A stretch of 64,000 bases of DNA, from the NCBI GenBank assembly GCA_026214975.1, contig JAOBSW010000100.1, positions 343,407-407,406 on the forward strand. The letters run 5' to 3'. The notes below the pieces were generated by a model. It was not told where the DNA came from. It saw only the letters and a program-made list of their open reading frames with translations, and did not search any database. A program made the translations under genes and the position numbers. Source of the DNA: Gentiana macrophylla. Its lineage: Eukaryota; Streptophyta; Magnoliopsida; Gentianales; Gentianaceae. Below, piece by piece: positions 46,441 through 56,296 of the stretch (the first letter of the stretch is position 1; the number at the start of each line of letters is the position of its first letter).

Positions 46441-47412
46441 CTAAGGTGCACTCCGTACAAAATTTGGATTATCTCCTCTAGGCTGAAACGAACGAAAAGA
46501 AGAAGAATTACCTCTAATTGATTTATGAAGAGTAGGTTTTGGGCGTTTCAACTGCTTCTCAATCACACGAGCTGTTTGTAACATCTCATCCAATGTATTA
46601 CAACCACGTAACTCCAATGGCTGTCCAATTTCCAAACGCACACCACACAAAAAATGTTGCATGGTGACCATCTCCTCCTCATCAATCTATGATCTTGCTA
46701 GTGTAGTCATCATCTCCTCATAGAAATCATCCACCGAACATTCTCCTTGTTTCATAATCTGAAGAGCACGATAGAGATCTTGATAATATGACATAGGAAC
46801 AAATTGAGATCGAATTACCTCCTTCAAAAGTGTCCATGTACGGATGGGTGGCTGTCTATGTTTGGTATGCATGAATTGTACCTGATTCCACCACACCATA
46901 GCATAACCTGTAAACTCCAATTTGGCTAGATTGCACTTTTTCTCATCAGTATAATTATTACAAGCAAAAATCTGATCGAGCTTATTCTCCTAATCAAGAT
47001 ACACAGAAGCACTACCGGATCCCGTAAAGCTAGGAAGCTTCACCTTTACCCTTGTCATGTAATTATCTGGAATGTTCTCATCGGCTACACCATTATCAAT
47101 TGCAACATCATTCAGATTTCGGGCTTGCAGAACATTGTGCAAACGGACTGGTTGCCTAACTTGATTCGCTGCACCAACAACACCTCGGTCTCCACGACCA
47201 ACGGGCTGCCCGCCACGATCACGATCAGCTAATTGCGTGGCCAAATTTTGAATGGACGCCGTTATCGTAGCCAGCTGATCAGCCATCTCCTCACGAAACC
47301 TCTCAATCTTATTATTAGTCACATCATTCACGGCCTTGGCATGAGTAGCCAATCTCCCTTCAAAATACTCATCTCTCAATGCATTATCATCATCACTCTT
47401 ATCGTCCGCCAT
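46441..47412 (-). pseudogene. CRM-like gag, split by two stops
   Basis: The start is MADDKSDDDNALRDEYFEGR at 47412. Blocks follow: VKVKLPSFTGSGSASVYLD, a stop near 46992, IFACNNYTDEKK, MEFTGYAMVWWNQVQFMHTK (46687-46920), QDLYRALQIMKQGECSVDDF, a stop near 46687, then MQHFLCGVRLEIGQPLELRG and RPKPTLHKSIRGNSSSFRS (46441-46671). The order and the YAMVWWNQ motif match CRM-type gag. All parts lie in one frame, so only point changes to stops break it. Confidence 0.85.
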
Positions 47413-48224
47413 AGGATAGACAATTCAAGCCTCACCAATACACTCGTGTTTACACTCACCCTCTCTCTTGTGGAAAGTAAAGCACCTTTTTACAAACGAA
47501 TCAGAATAACGAGCAAAACAAATCTAGGCTAGGGTTAGGCTAGGGTTCGGTTTGGGACGGGTTCGGATCACCAAAATTTTCGTAACACCAAATTTTGCAC
47601 AAGAACTCCACGACACAACACAAGCTACAAAAAACCAAAAAAAAATTTGCAGAATTTTCCTGCCAATTTACTCATTTTTTTATCGCAAAAATTTTCGTAA
47701 CACCAAATTTTGCACAAGAACTCTACGACACAACACAATCTACAAAAAACCAAAATATTTTTTTCTTTTTTTTAGGCCGGGATGCCTTTTGGACGATCAC
47801 ACAAACAACAAATTATACGCACAGCAATTAAATGACTGACGAAACCAATAAGCACAAATTAGGGTTCTTGATCATTCTTGGTGTGAAAATTGGGTTTAGG
47901 GTTGAAAGGTTGCGATTTGGGGGGTGTTGCAACCTTATTATCCGGGGATGTTTAGGGCATAGGTAGGTTGATTGCTACGGATTTGTGTGTATTGTAGCAA
48001 TATTATCCGGGCTGCGAGGAAGAAGGTTTGAAGGTTTGAAGAAAATTTGAAGGTTTCGGGTTGAAGGATTCGGTTTAGGGTTATGAAAACCTAGGGTTTG
48101 ATTCGGCCAAGAACAAGAAGAAAACGGAAAAGAAAACGAAAAAGAAAGACGTGTTTTTTTTTGTAAGATAAGAAAAAAAACGAAAATTAAAGGAAAAGGA
48201 TATTTGATTACCTTCAGTTACTGA
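47413..48224 (-). other. Leader of the CRM-like element with a 117-base tandem repeat
   Basis: This is the non-coding region between primer site and gag. Bases 47577-47640 and 47694-47757 repeat the sequence cgtaacaccaaattttgcac and onward, with a period of 117. Near 47930-48010 a short ttattatccggg/ttatccggg motif recurs. On the plus strand a T-run and the word gatgcc appear near 47760. No ORF of note. Confidence 0.7.
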
Positions 48225-48236
48225 GCTTTGATACCA
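48225..48236 (-). other. Primer binding site of the CRM-like element
   Basis: The minus strand reads TGGTATCAAAGC two bases after the LTR. It has one mismatch to the tRNA-Met complement TGGTATCAGAGC. Confidence 0.8.
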
Positions 48237-48238
48237 AC

Positions 48239-48953
48239 TAATGTGATCCTTACGAATCAAATCCTTTGTTTGCCTAGGAAGAAACTGAATTGTAACCAAT
48301 GAGAGCTATGATCCGTATCTTAATCTAAGACTACGGTTGGAACGCCACAACGTAATGCTCGGTTACGCCGATAAGTTCTCAAAGAAGCGATCATCCAATC
48401 CAAGAGAATCTCACACAAAAACGTGCACAATTAAGACAAGCTTAATCAAATAATAAAATTTCACTCAAATATATGTTGTTGATAAAAGAGATAGTGTTGG
48501 CCTATATATAGGCTACAAAAACTGACTCAATATTCACATCTTTCAATGTGGGACGGAAAACTAATGAAAACTAAACAAACACAGAGGAGGAAAAGGCGCC
48601 CCACTATATGGGCTTTGCCAAACCATACCCAGCCCAACTAGCCTTTATTGACACAAAACTCAAATAAAAGACTGATTAAAGTGGTCTTCTAGGCGCCCCA
48701 TGAATGGGCCTTCAACTAGGCGTTTTCCTTAAGCCCAAAAGCATAGTGGATGTATAATATTGAAGCTTCATCACTCCTTTTGGGCTGCCCATACTCTTCA
48801 TGGATTTCTTTTAGCAAGGTATTCAAGGCTTCTCTCATTCTCTTCCTTTGGAGCCTTGTCAAAGGTCCATCTCTAATGACCAATGGATCAATCTTCTTCA
48901 AGGGTGCTAATGGATCTGGCTCCTCATCATAAAGCTTATCATGTATCACATCA
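48239..48953 (-). mobile_element. 5' LTR of the CRM-like element, carrying a copy of the pol tail
   Basis: The minus strand starts TGATGTGATACATGATAAGC at 48953 and ends GGATCACATTA at 48239. A 77-codon frame (48716-48949) still encodes the pol C-terminus, including GPLTRLQRKRMREALNTLL, as expected when the LTR contains coding sequence. A TATA box lies on the minus strand at 48501-48511. Several substitutions and small indels distinguish it from the 3' LTR. Confidence 0.85.
48501..48511 (-). promoter_or_regulatory. TATA box of the CRM-like 5' LTR
   Basis: Minus-strand CCTATATATAGG lies downstream of the embedded coding segment, about 260 bases before the LTR end. It is conserved in the 3' LTR at 42233-42243. 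Confidence 0.55.
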
Positions 48954-48958
48954 CTGCT

Positions 48959-49448
48959 GCTGCAAGTAAAGCTCTAACTGTAGTGATCTTGACAATAAGA
49001 GAAAAGGTTTCTTGATAATCAATACCATATGTTTGAGTGTAGCCTTTTGCTACTAGTCTAGCTTTGTATCTCTCTATAGATCCATCAAGATTGTATTTGA
49101 TTCTGTATACCATTTACACCCAATGAGATTCTTGCCTGGGGGCATATCAACAATTTCCCATGTATGGGTCTTTTGTAGATCTTCTAACTCCTTTTGCATT
49201 GCTTCCTTCCATTCATCATGTTTGATAGCTTGATTGTAAGTCTTGGGCTCTTTAATGGCATCAATAGCATTGATGAATCTGGCGTAGTCTGCTGAAAGAT
49301 TGTCTAGGTTCATGACCTCACTCAGTAGGTGTGGGGTCTGCTGAACAGTATGAGCACCTCCTTTATAAAAGGTTGGTGATTTCTTTGTCCTTGTATTTTC
49401 ATCCAGCAGATCATCAAAATTGTCCATCACTGGTAGTGGTACTGGCAT
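48959..49448 (-). pseudogene. Copia RT N-terminal part (left copia element, continued)
   Basis: This continues the copia pol interrupted by the CRM-like insertion. The 124-codon frame 49074-49448 includes MDNFDDLLDENTRTKKSPTF, FINAIDAIKEPKTYNQAIKH, DEWKEAMQKELEDLQKTHTW and GKNLIGCKW, the standard start of copia RT. The frame then shifts, giving [18 protein letters not shown] and LIARALLAAA-like residues up to the insertion site. Confidence 0.82.
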
Positions 49449-49449
49449 G

Positions 49450-50390
49450 TCAACAAGATACCTAGATTTGCCTAGTTCCTATTGAAACAAAGGAAAATAA
49501 GTCTCATAAAATGGAGGGTTTCTAGCAACAAAGATATCATTGTTGGTGATATCTAAAAGAATAGCACTCTTGGATATATTTGAATTCCCAAGATAGACAC
49601 AAGCCCTACATCGGGAATCAAATTTGGTTATGTATTCTTGAAGTGTACAAGAGAAAACCTAGCATCAAAAGACTTTAAACACATAGTAATCTGGTTTGGT
49701 GCCATAAACCATCTCATATGGGGTGCTTTATTTCAGCAGTGGTGTAGGTGTGGAAAATTACTCTGGAACCTCAAACTCTTTGTAACATTCAGCAGATGTT
49801 GATGTTTCCTTTCAACAATGCCATTTTGTTTCGGTGTGCTAACACAGGATGTTTGATGGATAATACCTAGCCGAGCATATGAAATCAGTGAGCTGAAACT
49901 CAACTCCAATTTCAGATCTAATTACTTTAATAAATTTGTGAAATTGAGTAGAGACAAATTTAACAAAGGATTTAACAAGATCATAGGCCTCAGATTTATG
50001 CCTCATAAGATAAGCCCAAGTAAATCTAGAAAAGTCATCTACAACAGTCAAGAAATATTGTTGTCTATTGATAGTATGTTGTCTTAATGGACCCCAAATA
50101 TCTATGTGAACAAGATCAAATATAGAATTCACAACAATGGTACTCAAAGGAAAAGGATTTTTCTCTGGTTTTTCCATAGGACAAACATAACAAATGTCAG
50201 GATTACAATACTTGACATCAGCAGACTGTGAACTAATAACTTGCATTCTCTTATCTGGCAAGTGTCCTAGTCTATAATGCCATAAAAGAGCATCATCTAA
50301 TCTATTAGATAAGGTGTGATTTCTACAGCATTGGCAACATAAAGCCTTATTGGTTGATCTATGACATACAGTCCTCTGTGTAACTCAGCT
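49450..50390 (-). pseudogene. Copia integrase (left copia element)
   Basis: The 140-codon frame 49839-50261 gives CNPDICYVCPMEKPEKNPFP, DLVHIDIWGPLRQHTINRQQ, YFLTVVDDFSRFTWAYLMRH and [13 protein letters not shown]. The first catalytic Asp (DIWGP) is present. The second, normally in RSDNGVEF, reads RSEIGVEF and so is lost. Downstream, near 49480-49660, are FDSRCRACVYLGNSN and NNDIFVARN fragments of the C-terminal part. The N-terminal zinc-finger zone around 50240-50310 (WHYRLGHLPDKRMQ) is broken by a frameshift. Confidence 0.82.
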
Positions 50391-50397
50391 GAACCAA

Positions 50398-50830
50398 TCA
50401 CTTTCTTGTTCTTTTCCAGTAAAACACACTTGTTACCAGAAAAGACAGCTTCTCATTTTGTATGATTAATAAATAAAGGTAAAGATACAAGGTTATACTT
50501 AAAAACAGGAATGCAAAACACATCATGTAAGACCAGCTGAGGATTGACCCTTGTTCTATATGTGTGACAGAAACATTATTTCCATTAGGTAATCTTATTT
50601 TGATACCAGATGAAGGTTTGTGATTGATTAATAGATCTAATGATCCTACAATGTGATCTGTGGCACCAGAGTCCAAGATCCATTGTATAGATCTTAATAA
50701 ATTTCGATCACCTATACTTTTAGTAGGTGAGTAGTGTGTCACAATCTCAATAGGCTAGCCAATAGCAAACCCTGCATGTCCAGGAGGATCATAACTCAAT
50801 AGAGCCATCAACTTATCAAGTTGTTGTGCA
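50398..50830 (-). pseudogene. Copia aspartic protease (left copia element)
   Basis: The frame 50398-50742 gives THYSPTKSIGDRNLLRSIQW, ILDSGATDHIVGSLDLL and IKIRLPNGNNVSVTHIEQGS. The active-site triad DSG(A) is intact. The upstream linker (GFPSLTAQQLDKLMALLSYD near 50760-50850) is separated by a stop. Confidence 0.82.
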
Positions 50831-50886
50831 GTAAGACTGGGAAACCCTGCTCCAGCAGACCTATTTTGGGTCTGATCTTCTTCTGT

Positions 50887-51814
50887 TCATTGTTCTTCCT
50901 CAACCAAATTAGCCATTCTTGACTTGAAACCAAGAGGGTAGCCATGTTTCTTGCAACGAGTTTCCTCGGTATGACCATTGAATCCACAAAAACTACATTG
51001 AACCTTTTTGAGATTCTTAGGTCTGGTATTTGCAGCAGATGCAGAGTTAGGTCTGCTGACTATTTGATTTTTCCCCTGTCCATTTTTCTTAGACAAGAGA
51101 ACCATATAATCTTGATTCTTGGCCCTATTAGCTACATACATCTTCTGTATTTCAAATTTAATGGCCATTGCAAAGACATCATGAATCTCTAGGAAAGGCA
51201 CCATTAGCATTGCCTGTGAAACCTTTGGCTCAAAATCGTCCCTCAAACCTTTTAGGAATTTCATGACATGTTCAGCCTCCATTTGATCCATTAGTGTGCT
51301 AATTGCATTGCGTTGACATTGAGGATCGCACGAACAAATTGACACAGCCCGATAGTCTTGATTTCTTTCCACAGAACCATCAATTTTGTGAAATATTGAT
51401 TGACAGATCATGATTTTGCTTCAAAGCAGATGCACCTCTTCAAAAAAATCTGAAAGTCTCAAGGCATCAACATTATAAAATCTAGCTGCAAGATTCTTCT
51501 GAACTGCAGGTGCACTCTTGAAGTACGTCAAACTCTGGGCAATGGTGTTCTTTACAGAATTCAAGATCCATGATCTCACCATTGTATCATATTGTCTCCA
51601 TGCATGGAAATCTGCTAAATCTACTTCTGGCTTTTTGATTGTGCTGTCTACGAAGCCAATTTTATTCTTGGTAATTAACACCATCTCCATAGACATTTTT
51701 CATGGATTATAGTTGTTGCCATTCATCAATGGCTGAACAAGAACCAGAGACGGATTCTCATTGGGATGAACATAAAATGGACTGGAAGGACTTATTTCTT
51801 GTTTCTTAGCTACC
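50887..51814 (-). pseudogene. Copia gag (left copia element)
   Basis: It starts near 51814 with MAMVAKKQEISPSSPFYVHP, then NENPSLVLVQPLMNGNNY, a stop, MSMEMVLITKNKIGFVDSTI, WRQYDTMVRSWILNSVKNTI (51421-51696), a break near 51415, then ISTLMDQMEAEHVMKFLKGL and RDDFEPKVSQAMLM. It ends with the knuckle CSFCGFNGHTEETRCKKHGY (C-x2-C-x4-H-x4-C, last spacing shifted by one). It is typical Retrofit/Ale-type gag. The 5' LTR and primer site expected to the right are missing. Confidence 0.82.
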
Positions 51815-51831
51815 ATGGCTATCATGAACTC

Positions 51832-51875
51832 CAAACTCTAGGCAATGGTGTTCTTTACAGAATTCAAGATCCATG
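51832..51875 (-). repeat. Short duplicated gag segment beyond the gag start
   Basis: About 44 bases at 51832-51875 (aggcaatggtgttctttaca and onward) repeat 51536-51579 of the same gag. The copy lies where the 5' leader should be, at the edge of the joint to the Angela-like LTR fragment. It looks like filler DNA from end-joining. Confidence 0.7.
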
Positions 51876-51897
51876 TTCTTTTCTTAATTTTCACTTT

Positions 51898-52880
51898 GTG
51901 TCTACGGCCAAAATATTCAGAAGCCTATCGGGTCACACACATAAGAACATCTAGCCGGATTAAAATGTGGTTATAGTTGATAACCAAATAAGGAAAGTTT
52001 ATCTCGAGACTATAAGGGTTATGAGGGTAAATTAATATAGTGGTATTTATTTATTATGAATAAATATAATACAAGATATTAATTATGTTGATTAATTAAA
52101 TATGTATATTGATACATATATATTTCGAAATATGTATATATGTGATGTACATGTATTTTGCAAATTAATTAATCATACTATTATATTTATTAAGGAAAAT
52201 CTCAAATCCCAATTTTGTGGGAAGAGGCGCCATATCCATATTGTATTAGATACATTTGGTTTGTGCAATTTAATTAATAAAATTACCATATTATTAATAT
52301 TATATATTAATTGATTTTGAAAAAATAGATTTATGGTAATAAGATAAAGATATATTCAATATAAGATATTGTCAATATATATCTTGGAAATATATTTAAT
52401 ATAAGATATTGAATATTAATGAGATAAATCAATCAAATATATTTTCTTTATTTTACTAGTAAAAGGTTTTCTTCCTTTCTACTCTATCTGGGGCGCTACT
52501 TTCCCTATAAATAGGAAGTGCGTGTCAAGCTCTTTTGCACATCACAATTCCAAGAGCTAATAGTTCTTGTGAAAAGTAGAGAGCTTCTTAGAGAGAGTTT
52601 TGAGAGAGAGAAAAGGCCGGTCTAGCAGCCGGGTTTTTCTAGTAGCAATCTATTGGTGGATTCCGGCGGTTTGTTCATGTGGACTAGCGGTAAAGGCCGA
52701 ACGCTTGGGCGGCTCCGTGCATCGCTACTCTCCTTAGACGGTCAAAGCGTTGATCTTTTAGATCAACCAAGGTAACCACCGTCTACTAGCTTATTTGTTT
52801 ATTGCTTAAACTAAGTCGATCTTGGGTAAAAGGAAATCAAAATTTTGAATTCCGCTGCGTTCCCGCGTAGATTTCCTAAC
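51898..52880 (+). mobile_element. Angela-like LTR fragment, plus orientation
   Basis: This aligns in reverse orientation with 4485-5510 and 11905-12940 (tgtctacggcc, ctatcgggtcacacac, ggccggtctagcagccgg, ttcctaaca at the end). It is the second half of the 1.97-kb LTR with a TATA box at 52505-52514 (ctataaatag). It is more diverged than the pair at the left of the window. No primer site follows the CCTAACA end, so it is a solo or truncated LTR. Confidence 0.8.
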
Positions 52881-53035
52881 ATACACCACTCGAATGAATT
52901 GGAGAGGTGCGAAGCCACTCAACTTACGGGAGAGGTGTGAAGCTACTCGACCTACTAGAGAGGATTTAATGCTCGATAGAGGAAGAAGCCGGCCCTTTCT
53001 TTTAAATATCTGAATTTCTATGGTATTTTAGGAGT
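52881..53035. other. Short unassigned segment
   Basis: Two similar 27-base units lie in tandem (gagaggtgcgaagccactca / gagaggtgtgaagctactcg), followed by purine-rich DNA. Nothing else recognised. Confidence 0.4.
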
Positions 53036-53241
53036 TCATATATATATATATGTATGTATATATATATATATATGTATGTATATATATATATATATGTATG
53101 TATGTATATATGTATATATATATATATGTATGTATGTATGTATGTGTGTGTGTGTGTATGTATATGTATGTACATGTATATATGTCTATATGTATGTATG
53201 TGATATACATGTGTGTATGTCTATATGTATATGTGTGTGTG
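53036..53241. repeat. Compound microsatellite (TA, TATG, TG)
   Basis: About 200 bases of tatatatgtatg-type and tgtgtg repeats. ORFs on both strands here consist of Tyr/Ile/Met/Val/Cys repeats and are artefacts. Confidence 0.95.
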
Positions 53242-54949
53242 TGTTGGTCCCTTGGAAAGGCTAACACAAGTTTAGAGGGGGGGATGAATAAACTTGTCAC
53301 CAAAAACTTTTACCAAACTCGAAAAGCCCCAGGAACTGAGTTTCACAAACTCAAATCGATACTCGGCTCGCTTTTGTTCACGTCTGAAACTTGTGCGGAG
53401 TTCAGCTAACTCAACTGAGTATAAGTCAATGCTGACTTATATTTGGTTTTGTTAACTGGCAGCGGATAAAACTAGCCTTTAGTGCAATAGATGTGTCAAT
53501 AAGAATCTAGACCTTCTATGTATCAGTTTAGGTCTTGACTCGATTGTCTCGTGTTTCTTTGAGTGATGATGCAACAAATAAAACAAACATAATCGCATAA
53601 AGTAAATCAACACTAGATTTGTTTATGGAAGTTCCGGTAGTGTAATCCCGCACGTATCCCTTCTCTCCGTGGTGTAGGAGGTATCACTAGAATCTCGAGA
53701 TAATCATACAAAATCCTAGCACTATGACCTTCTTCACGACACCCTAGTTTCACTGCTCTACACAAAATGAAGAAAGGTGAGATTGCTCCTTCACTCGCAC
53801 ACCGATCTTTCGGAGGTGGAATTGCTCCTTCACCCACCACCACTAATACCAACACAATCCACAGATCGAACTAACAAATTGTGGCAACCAAGTTGCAAAC
53901 CGTATGAAGGAAGGTGGAATTGCTCTCTTCAAACTATGCACACCAACCCTTTTCACAAAGGTTAGGTTTAGAACTAATCAAGAGATTAATTCATGAGTCA
54001 GTCGACTCTTCCGGATCGGTTTGTAGCTCCAAGATGCCTTCTTTCCCCTTAATGGGTTAATGGATCTTTCTTTGAAATCTTCAAGGCAATTATGTTGGCT
54101 CCTTTTCTAGATATATATGATCCGATTTTCGGATCTCGGATCTTTGGATATGTGCTTGTAAAGCTCTTTTCGATCTCTCTCTTCATTCTTCAAGTGATTC
54201 TCTTGTGTATTTATAGGGGTGATGTAACGGTCACTAGCTCTTGTAGCCGTTACATTTGTCGTTTAGCCAACGTTCATATGTACGATCTTTGTCGTGTTGT
54301 CAATTTAAATTCAGTAAGGCCTTAACTCAGTTTTCTACTCTTCCTCAAAACTGAGTGCCTTGTATACTTGACATCTGACTTTAATTGACTAAGTCAGAGT
54401 ACACCATTCAGTTTCTTCTTATCCTGGTAACTGATAATCTTTGTCCTTAAGATTATTCAGTTTTACATGATCTATAGTTCAGTTCCAGGTCACCACAGAC
54501 TTGCCTGAATCCTGACCTATAGTCACGACTTAATCGACTTCTTAATCGAGTTTTCTACCTCGATTCTTGATCTTTCATGGCGAGTCTGTGTCCCTCAGTT
54601 CTTCAGTCTTCTAGATAAGCCAACTGAGTTTGTGACCCTCAGCGAACTTACCTTCTTCAGTTCTTGCATTACTGAGTTTGAACCCTCAGTTCTTCATGTG
54701 CATACTCAGTTTTCTTGTTGTGACTCAAATTGCTTGCCTAGTTCCTATTCTATTACAATGCTTATCGAAACAACCTATACAAAGCTCAGACTCTAGATAG
54801 AACTTATACATTTTATCTCTAGACCATTTCTTGCTTCTTCTTTCATCATGCACTATAACAGTTAATTATGACTTCATCATCATGAGTTGTAAGTGATTTG
54901 TCTAATTACGTGACGAATCATCATCAAAACACAAATAATATTTCCAACA
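53242..54949 (+). mobile_element. Solo LTR (1.71 kb) of the TGTTGGTCCC family, with GTGTG target duplication
   Basis: TGTTGGTCCC...TTTCCAACA is flanked by gtgtg at 53237-53241 and 54950-54954. Part of the left duplication lies in a TG repeat and could match by chance. It contains a tatttatagggg promoter-like element near 54216 and a region rich in ctcagtt/actgag motifs (54310-54720). It resembles 60784-62508 (opposite strand) and 29726-30759. No internal region is present, as expected after LTR-LTR recombination. Starts like gttagaggggggg-aataaacttg are common in plant LTRs, but I do not assign a lineage. Confidence 0.75.
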
Positions 54950-54988
54950 GTGTGCATGTCCTCTCCGATAATACCGTTAAAAGAAGTG

Positions 54989-54990
<2 letters not shown>

Positions 54991-55050
<60 letters not shown>
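54991..55050. repeat. (TA)n tract, left of the MITE
   Basis: An uninterrupted run of about 30 TA units. A second run of about equal length lies at 55345-55407. Confidence 0.95.
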
Positions 55051-55056
<6 letters not shown>

Positions 55057-55339
55057 TGAGTTCCCCTACATACCATACTATCCATGCTTACCGTACATAC
55101 TACTAAAATAGTGCATCTGATCACTATTTTAGTGCACACAATTATTGTTTCAAAGGCAACTACAAATTGAGGAAGCGGTGTTTCTAGTTAGGTTTCTAGT
55201 ATTACCTAATAGCAGATTTCCCCCGCTTCATTAACTAGGTGCACTCAAACAATAAACCAGTGCACTAAAATAGTGATCAGATGCACTATTTTAGTAGTAT
55301 GTACGGTAAGCATGGATCAATAGGTATGTATATGAACTC

Positions 55340-55344
<5 letters not shown>
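55051..55344. mobile_element. Palindromic MITE-like element between two (TA)n tracts
   Basis: The arms at 55081-55137 and 55260-55316 are perfect 57-base inverted repeats (starting tccatgcttaccgtacatac). Each arm also contains its own hairpin (actaaaatagtg...cactattttagt). The outer parts (gggttgagttcccctacata and the reverse of tgtatatgaactcatttcta) are looser inverted repeats. The core 55138-55259 carries ggaagcgg/ccgcttc. No coding sequence. The setting within TA microsatellites recalls rice Micron elements; membership is inferred only from that. Confidence 0.75.

Positions 55345-55407
<63 letters not shown>
55345..55407. repeat. (TA)n tract, right of the MITE
   Basis: An uninterrupted TA run, then tgtatgtattcc. 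Together with 54991-55050 it brackets the palindromic element. Confidence 0.95.
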
Positions 55408-55415
<8 letters not shown>

Positions 55416-56283
55416 TCCTAGTTAGGTTTTTGATTGTTGTTGTGATGTTTATGTATTTTGTACCATATCGTATATGGGTAATTGATAGTGTGTTTTTACC
55501 TCCGTCATAAAATATTTTATTATGATGAGGGGAATAGATGTTGGACATAGCCAGCAGAACATACCATAGATTTTTGATCTAACGGATGCATCACTTCCGG
55601 CTGAAGGTTTACCAAGTTGCTGAGAATACGAAAGATTCTCTATTAAGCAAATCTAATGAAATTTTCTACGAGCTACGTTATATAAGGAGCCCCACTACAA
55701 TTCATGGGGATTAGGATGACTGCGTGGATCAGAATGAATCGAAAACATCCTAGGAAAACATGCATTTATAAGAACCTCACTAGGTCGAGGTGTACAATAG
55801 AATATGTCGAGATCCGTCGTATGGTTCACCTTCTTAAAACACTTCATTATGTTTTTACAAAAATTTCATCAAACTAGCTCAACAAAATTAATCCAACCAC
55901 TACCCTAAAGATAAAAAATTTATAACCCTAACAAGTTAATTACCTCAAACTTAATAATCAATTGATGTGTAAGAATACAAATTAAAACAAAAACGAGATT
56001 GAAGCCTATTCAGTCAAAAAATAAAGGTCACGTTTTAGAATATTTTTAAGTAACAAGACACCCAAATAATTTTTATAGGGAGAAGGATAACTAGTACAAT
56101 ATTTATAGCTTAAAGGACCAAAAAAAAAAAAAAAACAACCACACACACGCTGCTTATTTTTTCTCTTGTTTTTTTCTCTTTCCTCCTTTATTTTCATACA
56201 CTCATATGTTTTTATTTAGATCTTCAAACATGATGAAAATTTCACTGAATTTTTCTCTTTTCATGCTCTTCGTTTTGAAAATT
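55408..56283. other. Unassigned AT-rich stretch
   Basis: No gene, repeat border or motif recognised. There is an A-run of 16 at 56119 and a T-rich region at 56150-56220. It may be the remaining leader of a copia copy if 56284-56295 is a real primer site. Confidence 0.4.
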
Positions 56284-56295
56284 GGTTTGATATCA
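56284..56295 (-). other. Possible degenerate primer binding site
   Basis: The minus strand reads TGATATCAAACC one base after the LTR end TTCAACA. It differs from TGGTATCAGAGC at three positions. If real, the LTR to its right has acted as a 5' LTR too, implying a lost neighbouring copy. Confidence 0.35.
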
Positions 56296-56296
56296 T

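Larger units (their letters stand above)
41971..48953 (-). mobile_element. CRM-like chromovirus inserted in copia pol, with CTGCT target duplication
   Basis: This 6.98-kb minus-strand gypsy element has 0.72-kb LTRs and the order gag, protease, RT, RNase H, integrase. The ends are TGATGTGAT and ATCACATCA. The 5-bp repeats ctgct lie at 41966-41970 and 48954-48958. Gag and integrase motifs (LEFTGYAMVWWNQ, GPLTRLQRKRMREAL) and the pol frame running into the LTR are features of the centromeric CRM clade. All major frames carry stops or shifts, and the LTR copies differ at a number of sites, so it is not recent. Confidence 0.85.

Noticed and set aside
53028..53409. Overlapping ORFs of 62-119 codons on both strands
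   Set aside because: They translate the TA/TATG/TG microsatellite into Tyr/Ile/Met/Val/Cys repeats and have no other support.
54924..55548. ORFs of 71 and 85 codons on the minus strand
   Set aside because: They run through the (TA)n tracts and the MITE; the YIYIYI stretches are simple-repeat products.
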